Origin: Candidatus Kuenenia stuttgartensis
GTDB taxonomy: Bacteria; Planctomycetota; Planctomycetia; Isosphaerales; Isosphaeraceae
Assembly: GCA_945865635.1 (NCBI GenBank)
Contig: CAMBEP010000005.1
Coordinates: 1 to 64,000, forward strand
Direction: 5' to 3'
Length of the DNA: 64,000 nt
Numbering within the stretch: the stretch's first letter is position 1; the number at the start of each line of letters is the position of its first letter. This document shows positions 8,389-16,948 of the stretch, piece after piece. The notes below the pieces were generated by a model. That model did not search any database and was not told the origin of the DNA. It worked only from the letters and a program-made list of their open reading frames with translations. The translations under genes and the position numbers were made by a program.

Positions 8389-10086
8389 ATGAAACATTCT
8401 GAACCCAAGCGCATGATCAACCCCGGCTTCGGCCGTCGTCAGGCCCTGCCCCACTCCAAGGGGCGCGAGCTGGACGATGCCTCGCTGGCCGAGATCGATA
8501 TGCTGATGGGCCAGGGGCCGCACCCGCGAGACATGCTGATTGAGTATCTGCACACGGTGCAGGACCATTTTGGCCATCTGGCCGCGCGACACCTGGCCGC
8601 TCTGGCACATCGCCTAAACCTTTCCATGGTCGAAGTTTTTGAAGTTGCCAGCTTTTATGCCCATTTTGATATCGTGATGGACGGCGAACCGGCCCCGCCC
8701 GCTCTGACGGTGCGGGTCTGCGACAGCCTGACCTGCTGCCTCTTCGGCGCTGATCAACTCCTGACCGACCTCTCCCACTGCGCCCCTGAAAATGTCCGAA
8801 TCGTGCGAGCCCCCTGCATTGGCCGATGTGCCGCCGCACCCGCTGCACTGGCGGGCCGCAATGCTCTGGAACATGCCACACTGCAATCCGTACAGGCCGC
8901 CATTGCTGCCAACCAGTTTCAGGCGGAGCTGCCCGATTATCCAAATTTGGCAGATTACCAGCAGAGGGGCGGCTACAGACACCTTCAGGATTTCCGCAAT
9001 GGCGTGATTTCGGCCGATGAGATCATCACCCGGCTTGAAGCTTCGGGCCTGCGGGGGCTGGGCGGGGCGGGCTTCCCAAGTGCCATGAAATGGAAGTTCG
9101 TGCGAAGCCAGCCGGGGCCGAGGCTCATGGCCGTCAATGGCGATGAGGGCGAGCCCGGGACATTCAAGGACCGCCACTATCTGGAAACCGAGCCACACCG
9201 CTTTCTGGAAGGCACATTGATTGGCGCCCATGCTGTAGAGGCCGATCGCGTCTATATCTATTTGCGTGACGAATATCCACACCTGCACGACGTTCTGAAT
9301 CAAGAGATAAAGGCCCTTGAAACGGCGGGCCTGATCGCCAAGGGCTTCCTGGAGATGCGTCGCGGGGCCGGTGCCTATATTTGCGGTGAAGAGACGGCCA
9401 TGCTGGAGAGCATTGAAGGCAAGCGCGGCTACCCACGCCAGAAGCCGCCGTTCCCGACACAGGTTGGCCTTTTTGGCCGACCGACGCTGATCCACAACGT
9501 GGAAACGCTCTACTGGATCCCTCTGATTCTCGACAATCCGCCCGAATGGCTCCCCGCCCAGGGCCGCAACGGGCGCAAGGGCCTGCGCAGCTTTTCGGTT
9601 TCGGGCAGAGTCAGGCAACCAGGCGTAAAACTTGCCCCAGCAGGCATTTCCGTGCGCGAGCTGATCGACGAATTCTGTGGTGGAATGGCCGATGGACACA
9701 CGTTTAAGGGCTATTTGCCAGGCGGTGCTTCTGGCGGCATTCTGCCGGCCACCATGGCCGATGTGCCTCTTGATTTCGGCACCCTTGAGCCGCACGGCTG
9801 CTTTATTGGCTCGGCCGCGGTGGTGGTGCTTTCTGATCAGGACAACATGCGCATGGTGGTGCAGAATCTGATGCGATTTTTTGAGGACGAAAGCTGCGGC
9901 CAATGCACGCCCTGCCGTGTGGGCACAGAGAAGGCTGTGGCCTTGCTCAACCAGCCCGTGTGGGACGAACCTCTGCTGGCCGACCTGGCCAAAGTCATGC
10001 GCGATGCCTCAATCTGCGGCCTGGGCCAGGCGGCAACCAACCCATTGCTCAGCGTTTTGAAGCATTTTCCAGAGGATTTGCGATGA
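8389..10086 (+). CDS. NAD-dependent formate dehydrogenase, NuoE-NuoF fusion subunit (FdsG-FdsB type)
   Basis: A 565-residue electron-transfer subunit that passes electrons from formate oxidation to NAD+. Residues 1-170 are NuoE/FdsG-like with the [2Fe-2S] ligands C111, C116, C143 and C147 in spaced CxxxxC and CxxxC motifs. Residues 180-565 are NuoF/FdsB-like, with the GLRGLGGAGFPSAMKW flavin/NADH region, GEETAMLESIEGKRG, and a [4Fe-4S] motif CGQCTPC near 500 with a later Cys. In most bacteria these are two proteins (FdsG about 175, FdsB about 500), so this is a fusion. The start ATG at 8389 is chosen because homology begins within a few residues. The stop overlaps the alpha-subunit start (ATGA), implying tight coupling. 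Confidence 0.9.
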   Translation: MKHSEPKRMINPGFGRRQALPHSKGRELDDASLAEIDMLMGQGPHPRDMLIEYLHTVQDHFGHLAARHLAALAHRLNLSMVEVFEVASFYAHFDIVMDGEPAPPALTVRVCDSLTCCLFGADQLLTDLSHCAPENVRIVRAPCIGRCAAAPAALAGRNALEHATLQSVQAAIAANQFQAELPDYPNLADYQQRGGYRHLQDFRNGVISADEIITRLEASGLRGLGGAGFPSAMKWKFVRSQPGPRLMAVNGDEGEPGTFKDRHYLETEPHRFLEGTLIGAHAVEADRVYIYLRDEYPHLHDVLNQEIKALETAGLIAKGFLEMRRGAGAYICGEETAMLESIEGKRGYPRQKPPFPTQVGLFGRPTLIHNVETLYWIPLILDNPPEWLPAQGRNGRKGLRSFSVSGRVRQPGVKLAPAGISVRELIDEFCGGMADGHTFKGYLPGGASGGILPATMADVPLDFGTLEPHGCFIGSAAVVVLSDQDNMRMVVQNLMRFFEDESCGQCTPCRVGTEKAVALLNQPVWDEPLLADLAKVMRDASICGLGQAATNPLLSVLKHFPEDLR

Positions 10087-12857
10087 GCACAATCACTGAC
10101 AAGCCGCAAACCCTTGAAAAAATTGCATTTGAGCTTGATGGCCAGCCAGTTCAGGCCAGCCCTGATGAAACCATCTGGCAAGTCTCGCAAAGGCTTGGCA
10201 CCACACTGCCGCATCTTTGTTATCGGCACGAGCACGGCTACAGGCCCGACGGCAATTGCCGGGTCTGTGTGGTTGAGATCAGCGGCGAGCGCGTTTTGGC
10301 CCCTTCGTGCAATCGCAAGCCCACGCCCGGCATGAAGGTGCAGACGCAGTCGGACCGCGCGAAGCAGGCCCGATCGCTTGTCATGGAGCTGATTGTTGCC
10401 GATCAGCCGCCCAGGGCCACCGCGCACGACCCCAAAAGCAGCCTTTGGCAATGGGCGGATCGCATGGGTGTCACGCAGAGCCGCTTTCCCGGCCGCCAGC
10501 ATGCCCCAAAGCTGGATCAAAGCCATCCTGCGATTTCTGTCGGGCTTGATGCCTGCATCCACTGCGGCCTGTGCGAGCGGGCCTGCCGCGAGGTGCAGGT
10601 CAATGACGTGATCGGCATCGCCCATCGCGGCCACCAGGCCCGGGTCGTCTTCGACATCCAGTCGCCCATGGGCCTTTCCACCTGTGTGGGCTGCGGCGAG
10701 TGCGTGCAGGCGTGCCCGACCGGGGCCCTGATGCCGAAGTCGCTGGTGAGCTCAGCCGGCCTGAAAATCATCGAGCCCAGCGATTCCGTCGATAGCCTTT
10801 GCCCATACTGCGGTGTCGGCTGCCAGACGACCTATCACACCCTGGAAAATAAAATTGTGGCGGTGGATGGCCGCAACGGGCCTGCCAATCATAGTCGCCT
10901 GTGTGTCAAGGGGCGGTTTGGCTATGACTACATCAGCCACCCGCACCGCCTGACCCAGCCGATGATTCGCCGTGACGACGCCCCCAAGGCCTGGGACTGC
11001 CAGGTGGATCCCGCCAACCCCTGGACCCACTTTCGGCCCGCGTCATGGGCTGAGGCACTCGATCGGGCCGCCTCTGGCCTGCGTGCCGTACGCGACGTTT
11101 ATGGCCCGAACGCCCTGGCCGGGTTCGGCTCGGCCAAGGGCTCCAATGAAGAGGCCTATCTCTTCCAAAAGCTTGTGCGAACAGGCTTTGGTACTAATAA
11201 TGTTGACCACTGCACGCGTCTGTGCCATGCATCAAGCGTTGCGGCCCTGATGGAATGCATCGGCTCAGGAGCGGTCACAGCCCCATTTTCAGAGGCGGCC
11301 AATGCCGAAGTCATTTTCATTATTGGTGCCAACCCCTGCGTAAATCATCCGGTGGCGGCTACTTTCATTAAAAATGCCGTCCAGAAAGGTGCCAGGCTCT
11401 ATATTGCCGACCCTCGCCGGCAACAGCTCAGCCGGCTTGCCACAGGGCATCTCCAGTTTCGCCCCGGAACGGATGTCGCCCTGCTCTCGGCCATGATCCA
11501 CACCATTATTTTCGAAAATCTTCACGATCCAGCCTATATCGCCGCCCATGCCAGCGGTTTTGAAGCCCTGAAGCACGAGATGGCCAGCCAGTCGCCCGAG
11601 GCCATGGCACCGATGTGTGGCATTGATGCCGAGACAATCCGCGCCTTTGCCCGCGATTACGCCACTTCCAAGGCCTCTCTGATCTTCTGGGGCATGGGCA
11701 TCTCCCAGCACGTGCATGGCACGGACAACGCCCGCTGCCTCATCGCCATGGCCCTTCTCACAGGTCAGGTGGGCAAGGCCGGGGCTGGCCTTCACCCGTT
11801 GCGTGGACAGAACAATGTGCAGGGTGCATCGGACGCCGGCCTGATCCCCATGGTCTTTCCCGACTACCGCCCTGTGGGCGACCCTGTGGCCCGCGCTTTT
11901 TATGAGAAGCTCTGGGGCGCCACGCTCGACCCCAAGCCCGGCCTGACCGTGGTGGAAATCATGAGGGCCATTCATTCCGGGTCGCTCAGGGGCATGTACA
12001 TCATGGGCGAAAATCCGGCCATGTCCGACCCCGACCTGCATCATGCCCGCACGGCTTTGGCCATGCTTGATCATCTCGTGGTTCAGGAAATCTTCCTGAC
12101 CGAGACCGCCTGCCATGCAGATGTCATCCTGCCGGCCTCAGCCTTCCCTGAAAAATCGGGCACCTTTACCAACACCGACCGCCGTGTGCAACTGGCCCGG
12201 CCAGCCGTCATGCCGCCCGGCGAGGCCCGTCAGGATCTCTGGATCATCGAACAACTTGCCAACCGACTCGGTCTCGACTGGCATTACGACGGCCCCTGCG
12301 ATGTTTTCAATGAAATGCGCCAAGGCCTGGCAGGCTATAAGGGCATCACCTGGAATCGCCTGGAGCGCGAAGGGGCAGTGACCTACCCCTGCGACAGCGA
12401 GCTCGAAGACGGCCACGAAGTGATCTTCGGCGACCACTTCCCGACCCCCGACGGCCGCGGCAAGCTCGTGCCCACCAAAGTCCTGCCGCCCGACGAAGTG
12501 CCCGACGCAGAATACCCCCTTGTCCTGACCACCGGCCGAGTCCTCGAACACTGGCACACCGGCGCCATGACCCGCCGCGCCGGCGTTCTGGACGACCTTG
12601 AGCCTGAGCCAACCGTCTTCATAAACCCCAAAGAACTCCGACGCATCGGCGCTCTGGCTGGCCAGTTCGTCACGGTCGAGACCCGTCGCGGATCCATCAA
12701 GCTCAAAACCCGGGCCGATCGCGACGTTCCGCCCGGCCTCTTGTTCATCCCATTCTGCTTTGCAGAGGCCGCCGCAAACCTCCTGACCAACTCCGCACTT
12801 GACCCGTTCGGCAAAATCCCCGAATTTAAATTCTGCGCCGCCAGGCTTGTCGTCTGA
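10083..12857 (+). CDS. Formate dehydrogenase alpha subunit (molybdo/tungsto-bis-MGD enzyme, Cys type)
   Basis: A 924-residue catalytic subunit oxidising formate to CO2. Domains in order: N-terminal [2Fe-2S] ferredoxin (C46, C59, C62, C76), His/Cys-containing linker, two [4Fe-4S] clusters (CIHCGLCERAC at 158-168 and CVGCGECVQAC at 201-211), the CPYCGVGC [4Fe-4S] motif (240-247, with C274), then the molybdopterin oxidoreductase and dinucleotide-binding domains. The metal ligand is C381 in TRLCH, next to H382: the position of selenocysteine in E. coli FdhF, so this is the cysteine form and no UGA recoding is needed. It overlaps the NuoEF fusion by 4 bases. FdhD and cofactor genes, and the small FdsD subunit, are not in the window. 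The distal codon usage looks the same as the proximal half. Confidence 0.92.
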   Translation: MSTITDKPQTLEKIAFELDGQPVQASPDETIWQVSQRLGTTLPHLCYRHEHGYRPDGNCRVCVVEISGERVLAPSCNRKPTPGMKVQTQSDRAKQARSLVMELIVADQPPRATAHDPKSSLWQWADRMGVTQSRFPGRQHAPKLDQSHPAISVGLDACIHCGLCERACREVQVNDVIGIAHRGHQARVVFDIQSPMGLSTCVGCGECVQACPTGALMPKSLVSSAGLKIIEPSDSVDSLCPYCGVGCQTTYHTLENKIVAVDGRNGPANHSRLCVKGRFGYDYISHPHRLTQPMIRRDDAPKAWDCQVDPANPWTHFRPASWAEALDRAASGLRAVRDVYGPNALAGFGSAKGSNEEAYLFQKLVRTGFGTNNVDHCTRLCHASSVAALMECIGSGAVTAPFSEAANAEVIFIIGANPCVNHPVAATFIKNAVQKGARLYIADPRRQQLSRLATGHLQFRPGTDVALLSAMIHTIIFENLHDPAYIAAHASGFEALKHEMASQSPEAMAPMCGIDAETIRAFARDYATSKASLIFWGMGISQHVHGTDNARCLIAMALLTGQVGKAGAGLHPLRGQNNVQGASDAGLIPMVFPDYRPVGDPVARAFYEKLWGATLDPKPGLTVVEIMRAIHSGSLRGMYIMGENPAMSDPDLHHARTALAMLDHLVVQEIFLTETACHADVILPASAFPEKSGTFTNTDRRVQLARPAVMPPGEARQDLWIIEQLANRLGLDWHYDGPCDVFNEMRQGLAGYKGITWNRLEREGAVTYPCDSELEDGHEVIFGDHFPTPDGRGKLVPTKVLPPDEVPDAEYPLVLTTGRVLEHWHTGAMTRRAGVLDDLEPEPTVFINPKELRRIGALAGQFVTVETRRGSIKLKTRADRDVPPGLLFIPFCFAEAAANLLTNSALDPFGKIPEFKFCAARLVV

Positions 12858-13057
12858 TCCATTCTGCGAATCGTCCCCCCCAGCCCGGGTTCGCTGGCCA
12901 TGCTTATCTTGCCAGCAATTCCTCTAGCGCAGCATTCAAAAATTTGATCTCTTCCGGACTCGTCCCCGGGCCGCCCTTCAAAGTGGCCCCAATCCGTCGG
13001 GCCCGGCAATCTGTTCATTTCCCCTTTTTTTTTTCAAATCGCAATTCCCCGCCCCGT

Positions 13058-13771
13058 CTATTCATTCCTCTGCTCAAGAATTTTCATGATCTCTCTCATG
13101 CACACATCATTCGCCTGTCGCTCCGCAATTCGCGAGGCCGCCAATCGCCTATACCACCGCTGAAGCAGACCCGCCATCGCCCGCTCCTGGGCACCACCTT
13201 TCTCAATCCGCCGGCCCTTGTTTTCATGCGGTATGGCATTCCCCAATACCAGCTCCCCGCCACCGCGGGCCACGTTCTCGCCCTCGGCCCGCTTCCCCTC
13301 ACCACCAACCACGCAAAATTCCAGAGTCGCTCCCCGATTATCCCGCAGCTTCAGGCCGATCCCTCCATCATTCGGATATCGCAAGCCCATCAGCACCGTC
13401 ACCGGCTCCACAATCCCCTTGAGCTCCTGGCAATCGCTCAGCGGCACCTCCAGAAATTTCTCGTGCGAACGATCCGGATACCAACTGGCCCACCGGTTGA
13501 TCAACCAATCAGCCGGCCTGGCAAGCCAGCGATCAGGCACCAGCCCAAGCACCACCACCACCAAAGCCGTAGATGCCATCAATACCCAGACATTCCTTGA
13601 CACGCGAACCATCTGCAACACCTCTTCAACCAAAACCCGATTGGCCCCATCCGCAATCCAGCCCGCACCTGTTTCTAACCCATTGGACAAGAGCCTGTCC
13701 AGAAAAAACAAGGAATTCAGGTCGAAATATCCCCCCACCACCACCACCACCACACAATGCCCCGTCATCAT
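13058..13771 (-). CDS. Putative membrane protein, unknown function
   Basis: A 237-residue ORF. The first codons after MMTGHC are a run of GTG (Val) repeats. A hydrophobic helix near residues 60-80 (VWVLMASTALVVVVLGLVP) is followed by a basic/acidic domain without a family I recognise. The internal composition looks coding, but the start is uncertain (ATGs at 13771 and 13768, or a later one near MVRVSRNVW). No operon partner: the fdh operon converges from the left and the MITE-like element lies upstream. In the 200 bases to its left, a minus-strand frame (12904-13014) ends in a helix-like SPEEIKFLNAALEELLAR followed by a stop; it looks like the tail of a lost gene. Confidence 0.5.
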   Translation of the reverse strand: MMTGHCVVVVVVGGYFDLNSLFFLDRLLSNGLETGAGWIADGANRVLVEEVLQMVRVSRNVWVLMASTALVVVVLGLVPDRWLARPADWLINRWASWYPDRSHEKFLEVPLSDCQELKGIVEPVTVLMGLRYPNDGGIGLKLRDNRGATLEFCVVGGEGKRAEGENVARGGGELVLGNAIPHENKGRRIEKGGAQERAMAGLLQRWYRRLAASRIAERQANDVCMREIMKILEQRNE

Positions 13772-13847
13772 TCCTGATAGTGCATGCTTGCGTGAGTGAG
13801 TGCATGCATTTCAAAAAAAGGCTCGCCCCCGTTGCTTTTTTGTTTCG

Positions 13848-13971
13848 TGTAGGCCGGGTGCCCTCACCCGGCGGTGCTTGGATTAACCGGAAAATCCTGC
13901 ATAAAATCAAATTGAATATGGCGTTACGTCTCTTTAGAAAAAAAACGCCGGGTGAGGGCACCCGGCCTACA
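13848..13971. mobile_element. MITE-like element with perfect 26-bp terminal inverted repeats
   Basis: The arms 13848-13873 and 13946-13971 are perfect reverse complements (TGTAGGCCGGGTGCCC.. on the left). Each arm is itself a hairpin: GCCGGGTG-CCCT-CACCCGGC. The 72 bases between are AT-rich and non-coding. Size (124 bp), termini and the lack of a gene fit a miniature inverted-repeat element or a paired-REP (BIME) unit. It lies 44 bases left of the CRISPR array, where a leader would be expected. No target-site duplication was evident. Confidence 0.65.
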
Positions 13972-14015
13972 TAAAATCCGGATCCCTCGGTGAATGCCGC
14001 TCGCTTGCCCATTCC

Positions 14016-15304
14016 GTTGCGGATTGCTTTCGGGCTCGGATCGGTTACACTTCTTACAATATTTTTCAGCCTTTAGCCTTAGTTGCGGATTGCTTTCGGG
14101 CTCGGATCGGTTACACTTAGAAGGTAAGGAAGGGACAGGCAAGACAGTTGCGGATTGCTTTCGGGCTCGGATCGGTTACACTCCCACATTGCTACAGTTG
14201 TGTGGTGGCGATGTTGCGGATTGCTTTCGGGCTCGGATCGGTTACACTACACCGGCGGTCATGCCAACGGACGTTCCGGTTGCGGATTGCTTTCGGGCTC
14301 GGATCGGTTACACTGATCATCCTCTGCTTCGGAACTTGTTCCCAGTTGCGGATTGCTTTCGGGCTCGGATCGGTTACACTCCAATGTGCGATCGAGTCTT
14401 ATGGGTGGCCGTTGCGGATTGCTTTCGGGCTCGGATCGGTTACACTATTTTCAAAACGTTTTAGACGATATATCTAGTTGCGGATTGCTTTCGGGCTCGG
14501 ATCGGTTACACTTGGCGGAGCGATCTGCATATATGGTTGCCAGTTGCGGATTGCTTTCGGGCTCGGATCGGTTACACTTTTATCACGCCATCACCACCAC
14601 TCTATATGGTTGCGGATTGCTTTCGGGCTCGGATCGGTTACACTTTCAAATCCGTCGCGCTGATGGCGATCTGGGTTGCGGATTGCTTTCGGGCTCGGAT
14701 CGGTTACACTAGCAGGCCGCCATTCGTGTTCAACGATTGAGTTGCGGATTGCTTTCGGGCTCGGATCGGTTACACTCTTACTAAAGTTCGAACCACCTGT
14801 AGAAAGGTTGCGGATTGCTTTCGGGCTCGGATCGGTTACACTGCCAGCCGGGTGAGGCATTATGGCCGGATCGTTGCGGATTGCTTTCGGGCTCGGATCG
14901 GTTACACTATTGTGCGCGTCTTGTGTCTCACTTGGCATGTTGCGGATTGCTTTCGGGCTCGGATCGGTTACACTTCACCAGTCGCCATCGTCTGGGTATT
15001 GGTGGTTGCGGATTGCTTTCGGGCTCGGATCGGTTACACTTGCGACTCTGAGAAGCACTTTGACCGATAAGTTGCGGATTGCTTTCGGGCTCGGATCGGT
15101 TACACTGTTGCACGCTCCTAGGCTTGCCAGCCATCTGTTGCGGATTGCTTTCGGGCTCGGATCGGTTACACTTAAAACTAGAGCAGGAAGAAAAACTTCG
15201 CGGTTGCGGATTGCTTTCGGGCTCGGATCGGTTACACTCGGCATTGACACCCGCAACGGCCCAGTCCAGTTGCGGATTGCTTTCGGGCTCGGATCGGTTA
15301 CACT
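14016..15304 (+). CRISPR. Type II-C CRISPR array, 20 repeats and 19 spacers
   Basis: Twenty identical 36-bp repeats, starting GTTGCGGATTGC and ending GGATCGGTTACACT, begin at 14016, 14082, 14147, 14213 and then every 66 bases to 15269. Eighteen spacers are 30 nt and spacer 2 is 29 nt. No repeat is degenerate at either end. Direction (+) is set by the tracrRNA: its anti-repeat is the reverse complement of the repeat as written. Each repeat ends in TACACT, a -10-like hexamer, 16 bases after TTGCTT, a weak -35; this would start transcripts about 6-8 bases inside each spacer, as in Neisseria II-C arrays (inference). No spacer matched another part of the window by eye. The cas genes are convergent, on the minus strand. 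Confidence 0.98.
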
Positions 15305-15326
15305 CAGACCTCTCCGAAATTCAGAA

Positions 15327-15352
15327 CCTGTCAGGTGTTGCGACCTGACAGG
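15327..15352. other. Perfect hairpin between array end and cas2 stop
   Basis: CCTGTCAGGT (15327-15336) pairs perfectly with ACCTGACAGG (15343-15352); the 6-nt loop is GTTGCG, the first six bases of the CRISPR repeat. It is placed 22 bases after the last repeat and 2 bases from the cas2 stop. There is no T-run on either strand, so it is not a standard intrinsic terminator, but it could separate the convergent transcripts or stabilise a 3' end. Confidence 0.5.
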
Positions 15353-15354
15353 CT

Positions 15355-15684
15355 CTAAAAAAATGTGAGTTGCCGGGTCGCTTCCTCTGGCGGTGTCCGC
15401 ATTTTTCCCCAATAACAGCGCATCCGCTCGAATTGCTTCTCCGTCACACTCAATATCCGCACATGCCCCTCCGGCGGTAAATACGACTCCACCCGCCCTA
15501 TGTGTACCTGCGCATTCTCGTCGCTCGGGCAATGTCGCCCATAGACTGAATACTGAAGCATCGAAAATCCATCCCGCTTCAGCATCCTGCGGAATTCCGC
15601 ATAGTTTTGACGGTCTGCCGGACCTTGAACCGGCAAGTCGAACATGATGATGATCCACATGGTGCGGTAACTTGTCAGTTCCAT
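15355..15684 (-). CDS. CRISPR-associated endoribonuclease Cas2
   Basis: A 109-residue ferredoxin-fold protein; it pairs with Cas1 in the adaptation complex that integrates new spacers. The first strand reads WIIIMFDLPV with the conserved metal-binding Asp in FDLP, followed by the ADRQNYAEFRRMLKRDGFSMLQYSVYGRHC helix-strand region and a second strand (GHVRILSVTEKQF), standard for type II Cas2. Length is normal. It is the last cas gene of the minus-strand operon, 49 bases after cas1. The stop codon is only 50 bases from the array, so the two transcripts converge. Confidence 0.95.
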   Translation of the reverse strand: MELTSYRTMWIIIMFDLPVQGPADRQNYAEFRRMLKRDGFSMLQYSVYGRHCPSDENAQVHIGRVESYLPPEGHVRILSVTEKQFERMRCYWGKMRTPPEEATRQLTFF

Positions 15685-15733
15685 AGAAAGTTTCTGCTCG
15701 GGTTAATGACATCCTGACGAAATTTTTCATCGG

Positions 15734-16831
15734 TCAGTCCACCATCCGGGGAACCAGAATTTTCTGGTCCTTGCCACTCAGGCACCTCAAAAACGAATTC
15801 ACATAACGGCTCATCACCACCATCAATGGGCCATTTTCGCCGTCGTATCGCACCGTTTCCGTGAGTGTGCCCAAAAGCACGGCTTTCGTGCGCGGGTCGA
15901 GCGTGCGCCGCCCCTCTTCACACCAAAGTTGCCTCACCCGCCGATCCACCAAAGGCCGCAGGGGCTCCATCAAATCGTCGGCCAGGCAAAACGGATTCCC
16001 CCGGTTGGAATGCTGAATCCCAAAGGCCGGATTCAAACCCGCCCCTACCAGGGCGCGCGCCGTGATGGCACGAACAATGGCATATCCATAATTCAAAAAT
16101 GCATTGAGCTCCGAGCTGTCGGGGTCGCGCCGAAAAGCCCTGGCCGTGGCCCACAGCTCGCCTTGCGTGAGGCTCTGGCCCGCCGTGCCGATGGTCTCGC
16201 CAATATCAGGCAGAAAATGCTCGGGCTCATCGTCGTAGGTGGTGGTGCGGCTGGTGTCGATCGGAATTCTGGGAGCAAGATAAGGCTTGTCATAGTCGGG
16301 CTCGGTGCCCGGCAATTCGGCCAGAGGCGACTCAGGTGGGAGGTGGCTGGTCAGCCAGTTGGCCCAATAGATTCGGGCGGCCTGACTTTCAGCCGCGCCG
16401 GAATCGCCCGACTTGACCACTGTGGCCAGCGATTTCAACTTGCGAAAGGCCTTTGATTTTTCATCAATCAAGGCCGCCTGGGCATGAATCTTGGCCGATA
16501 CGATTTGTTGCCAGAGCCGTTTTTTATGAGGCAACGAGGCGTCTACCTGATCGGCCAGCCGCCAGACGAGCTCTGTGTGGCGTGTGTTGGGCAGTAGCGT
16601 GGCGGTGGGCAAGTGAGCGCGGTCGCACAGCACCACCACCCCGCCCAGTTCGGCAATACGGGCCAGGGCGCAGGCAGAGAAGGTGGTCTGGGGGTGATCG
16701 ACCACCAGAATTCCCAGATCCTCACACGGGATGGTGCCCACAATGTCTTTGCCCCGGCTGAGCTGGATCTGGTCATTGCGAAGCGCGACATGGGCCGGCT
16801 CGGACGAAATTTCAATGGTGCGTTTAATCAT
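15734..16831 (-). CDS. CRISPR-associated integrase Cas1, with large insertion
   Basis: A 365-residue integrase of the adaptation complex. The start at 16831 gives MIKRTIEISSEP, as in type II Cas1; an upstream in-frame ATG adds 12 atypical residues. The N-terminal beta domain (1-85) is followed by the helical domain with catalytic E148 (AESQAARIYW), H274 (GIQHSNRGNPF) and D286/E289 (ADDLMEP). Typical type II Cas1 is about 290-305 residues, with ARIYxxxLF followed almost at once by FxRD. Here about 70 residues (about 161-231, rich in Pro, Asp and Thr, with DTSRTTTYDDEPEHFLPD) sit between IYW and AFRRD, and downstream LNYGYA is normal. All catalytic residues are kept, so it is probably active. 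Confidence 0.93.
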   Translation of the reverse strand: MIKRTIEISSEPAHVALRNDQIQLSRGKDIVGTIPCEDLGILVVDHPQTTFSACALARIAELGGVVVLCDRAHLPTATLLPNTRHTELVWRLADQVDASLPHKKRLWQQIVSAKIHAQAALIDEKSKAFRKLKSLATVVKSGDSGAAESQAARIYWANWLTSHLPPESPLAELPGTEPDYDKPYLAPRIPIDTSRTTTYDDEPEHFLPDIGETIGTAGQSLTQGELWATARAFRRDPDSSELNAFLNYGYAIVRAITARALVGAGLNPAFGIQHSNRGNPFCLADDLMEPLRPLVDRRVRQLWCEEGRRTLDPRTKAVLLGTLTETVRYDGENGPLMVVMSRYVNSFLRCLSGKDQKILVPRMVD

Positions 16832-16948
16832 CAAGGTGGCCCGTGTAAAAAGGAGGGATGCCGCCACCCATTTTACCAGTTCTACGCAAAACTCCAGAAC
16901 GAATCCGGAATTTACTCCCCCTGATGATTAAACGCAACACTCGTGTGG

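Noticed and set aside
8614..9903. 429-codon minus-strand ORF over formate dehydrogenase
   Set aside because: Antisense shadow of the NuoEF fusion, explained by codon bias.
11206..11232. Selenocysteine at the formate dehydrogenase active site
   Set aside because: The codon at the ligand position is TGT/TGC (Cys381), not TGA.
12904..13014. Minus-strand C-terminal-like fragment (..SPEEIKFLNAALEELLAR)
   Set aside because: Only 36 codons between stops with no start; looks like a gene remnant but cannot be assigned.
14016..15304. Self-targeting spacers
   Set aside because: By eye no spacer matches another part of the window; a genome-wide search was not possible.
15327..15352. Intrinsic terminator of cas2 or the array
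   Set aside because: No T-run on either strand, so it is kept only as an unexplained hairpin.
13994..15368. Open frames of 60-168 codons across the CRISPR array, both strands, for example with repeated ADCFRARIGYT
   Set aside because: They are translations of the repeats with spacers; the period is 22 residues and no start signal is present.
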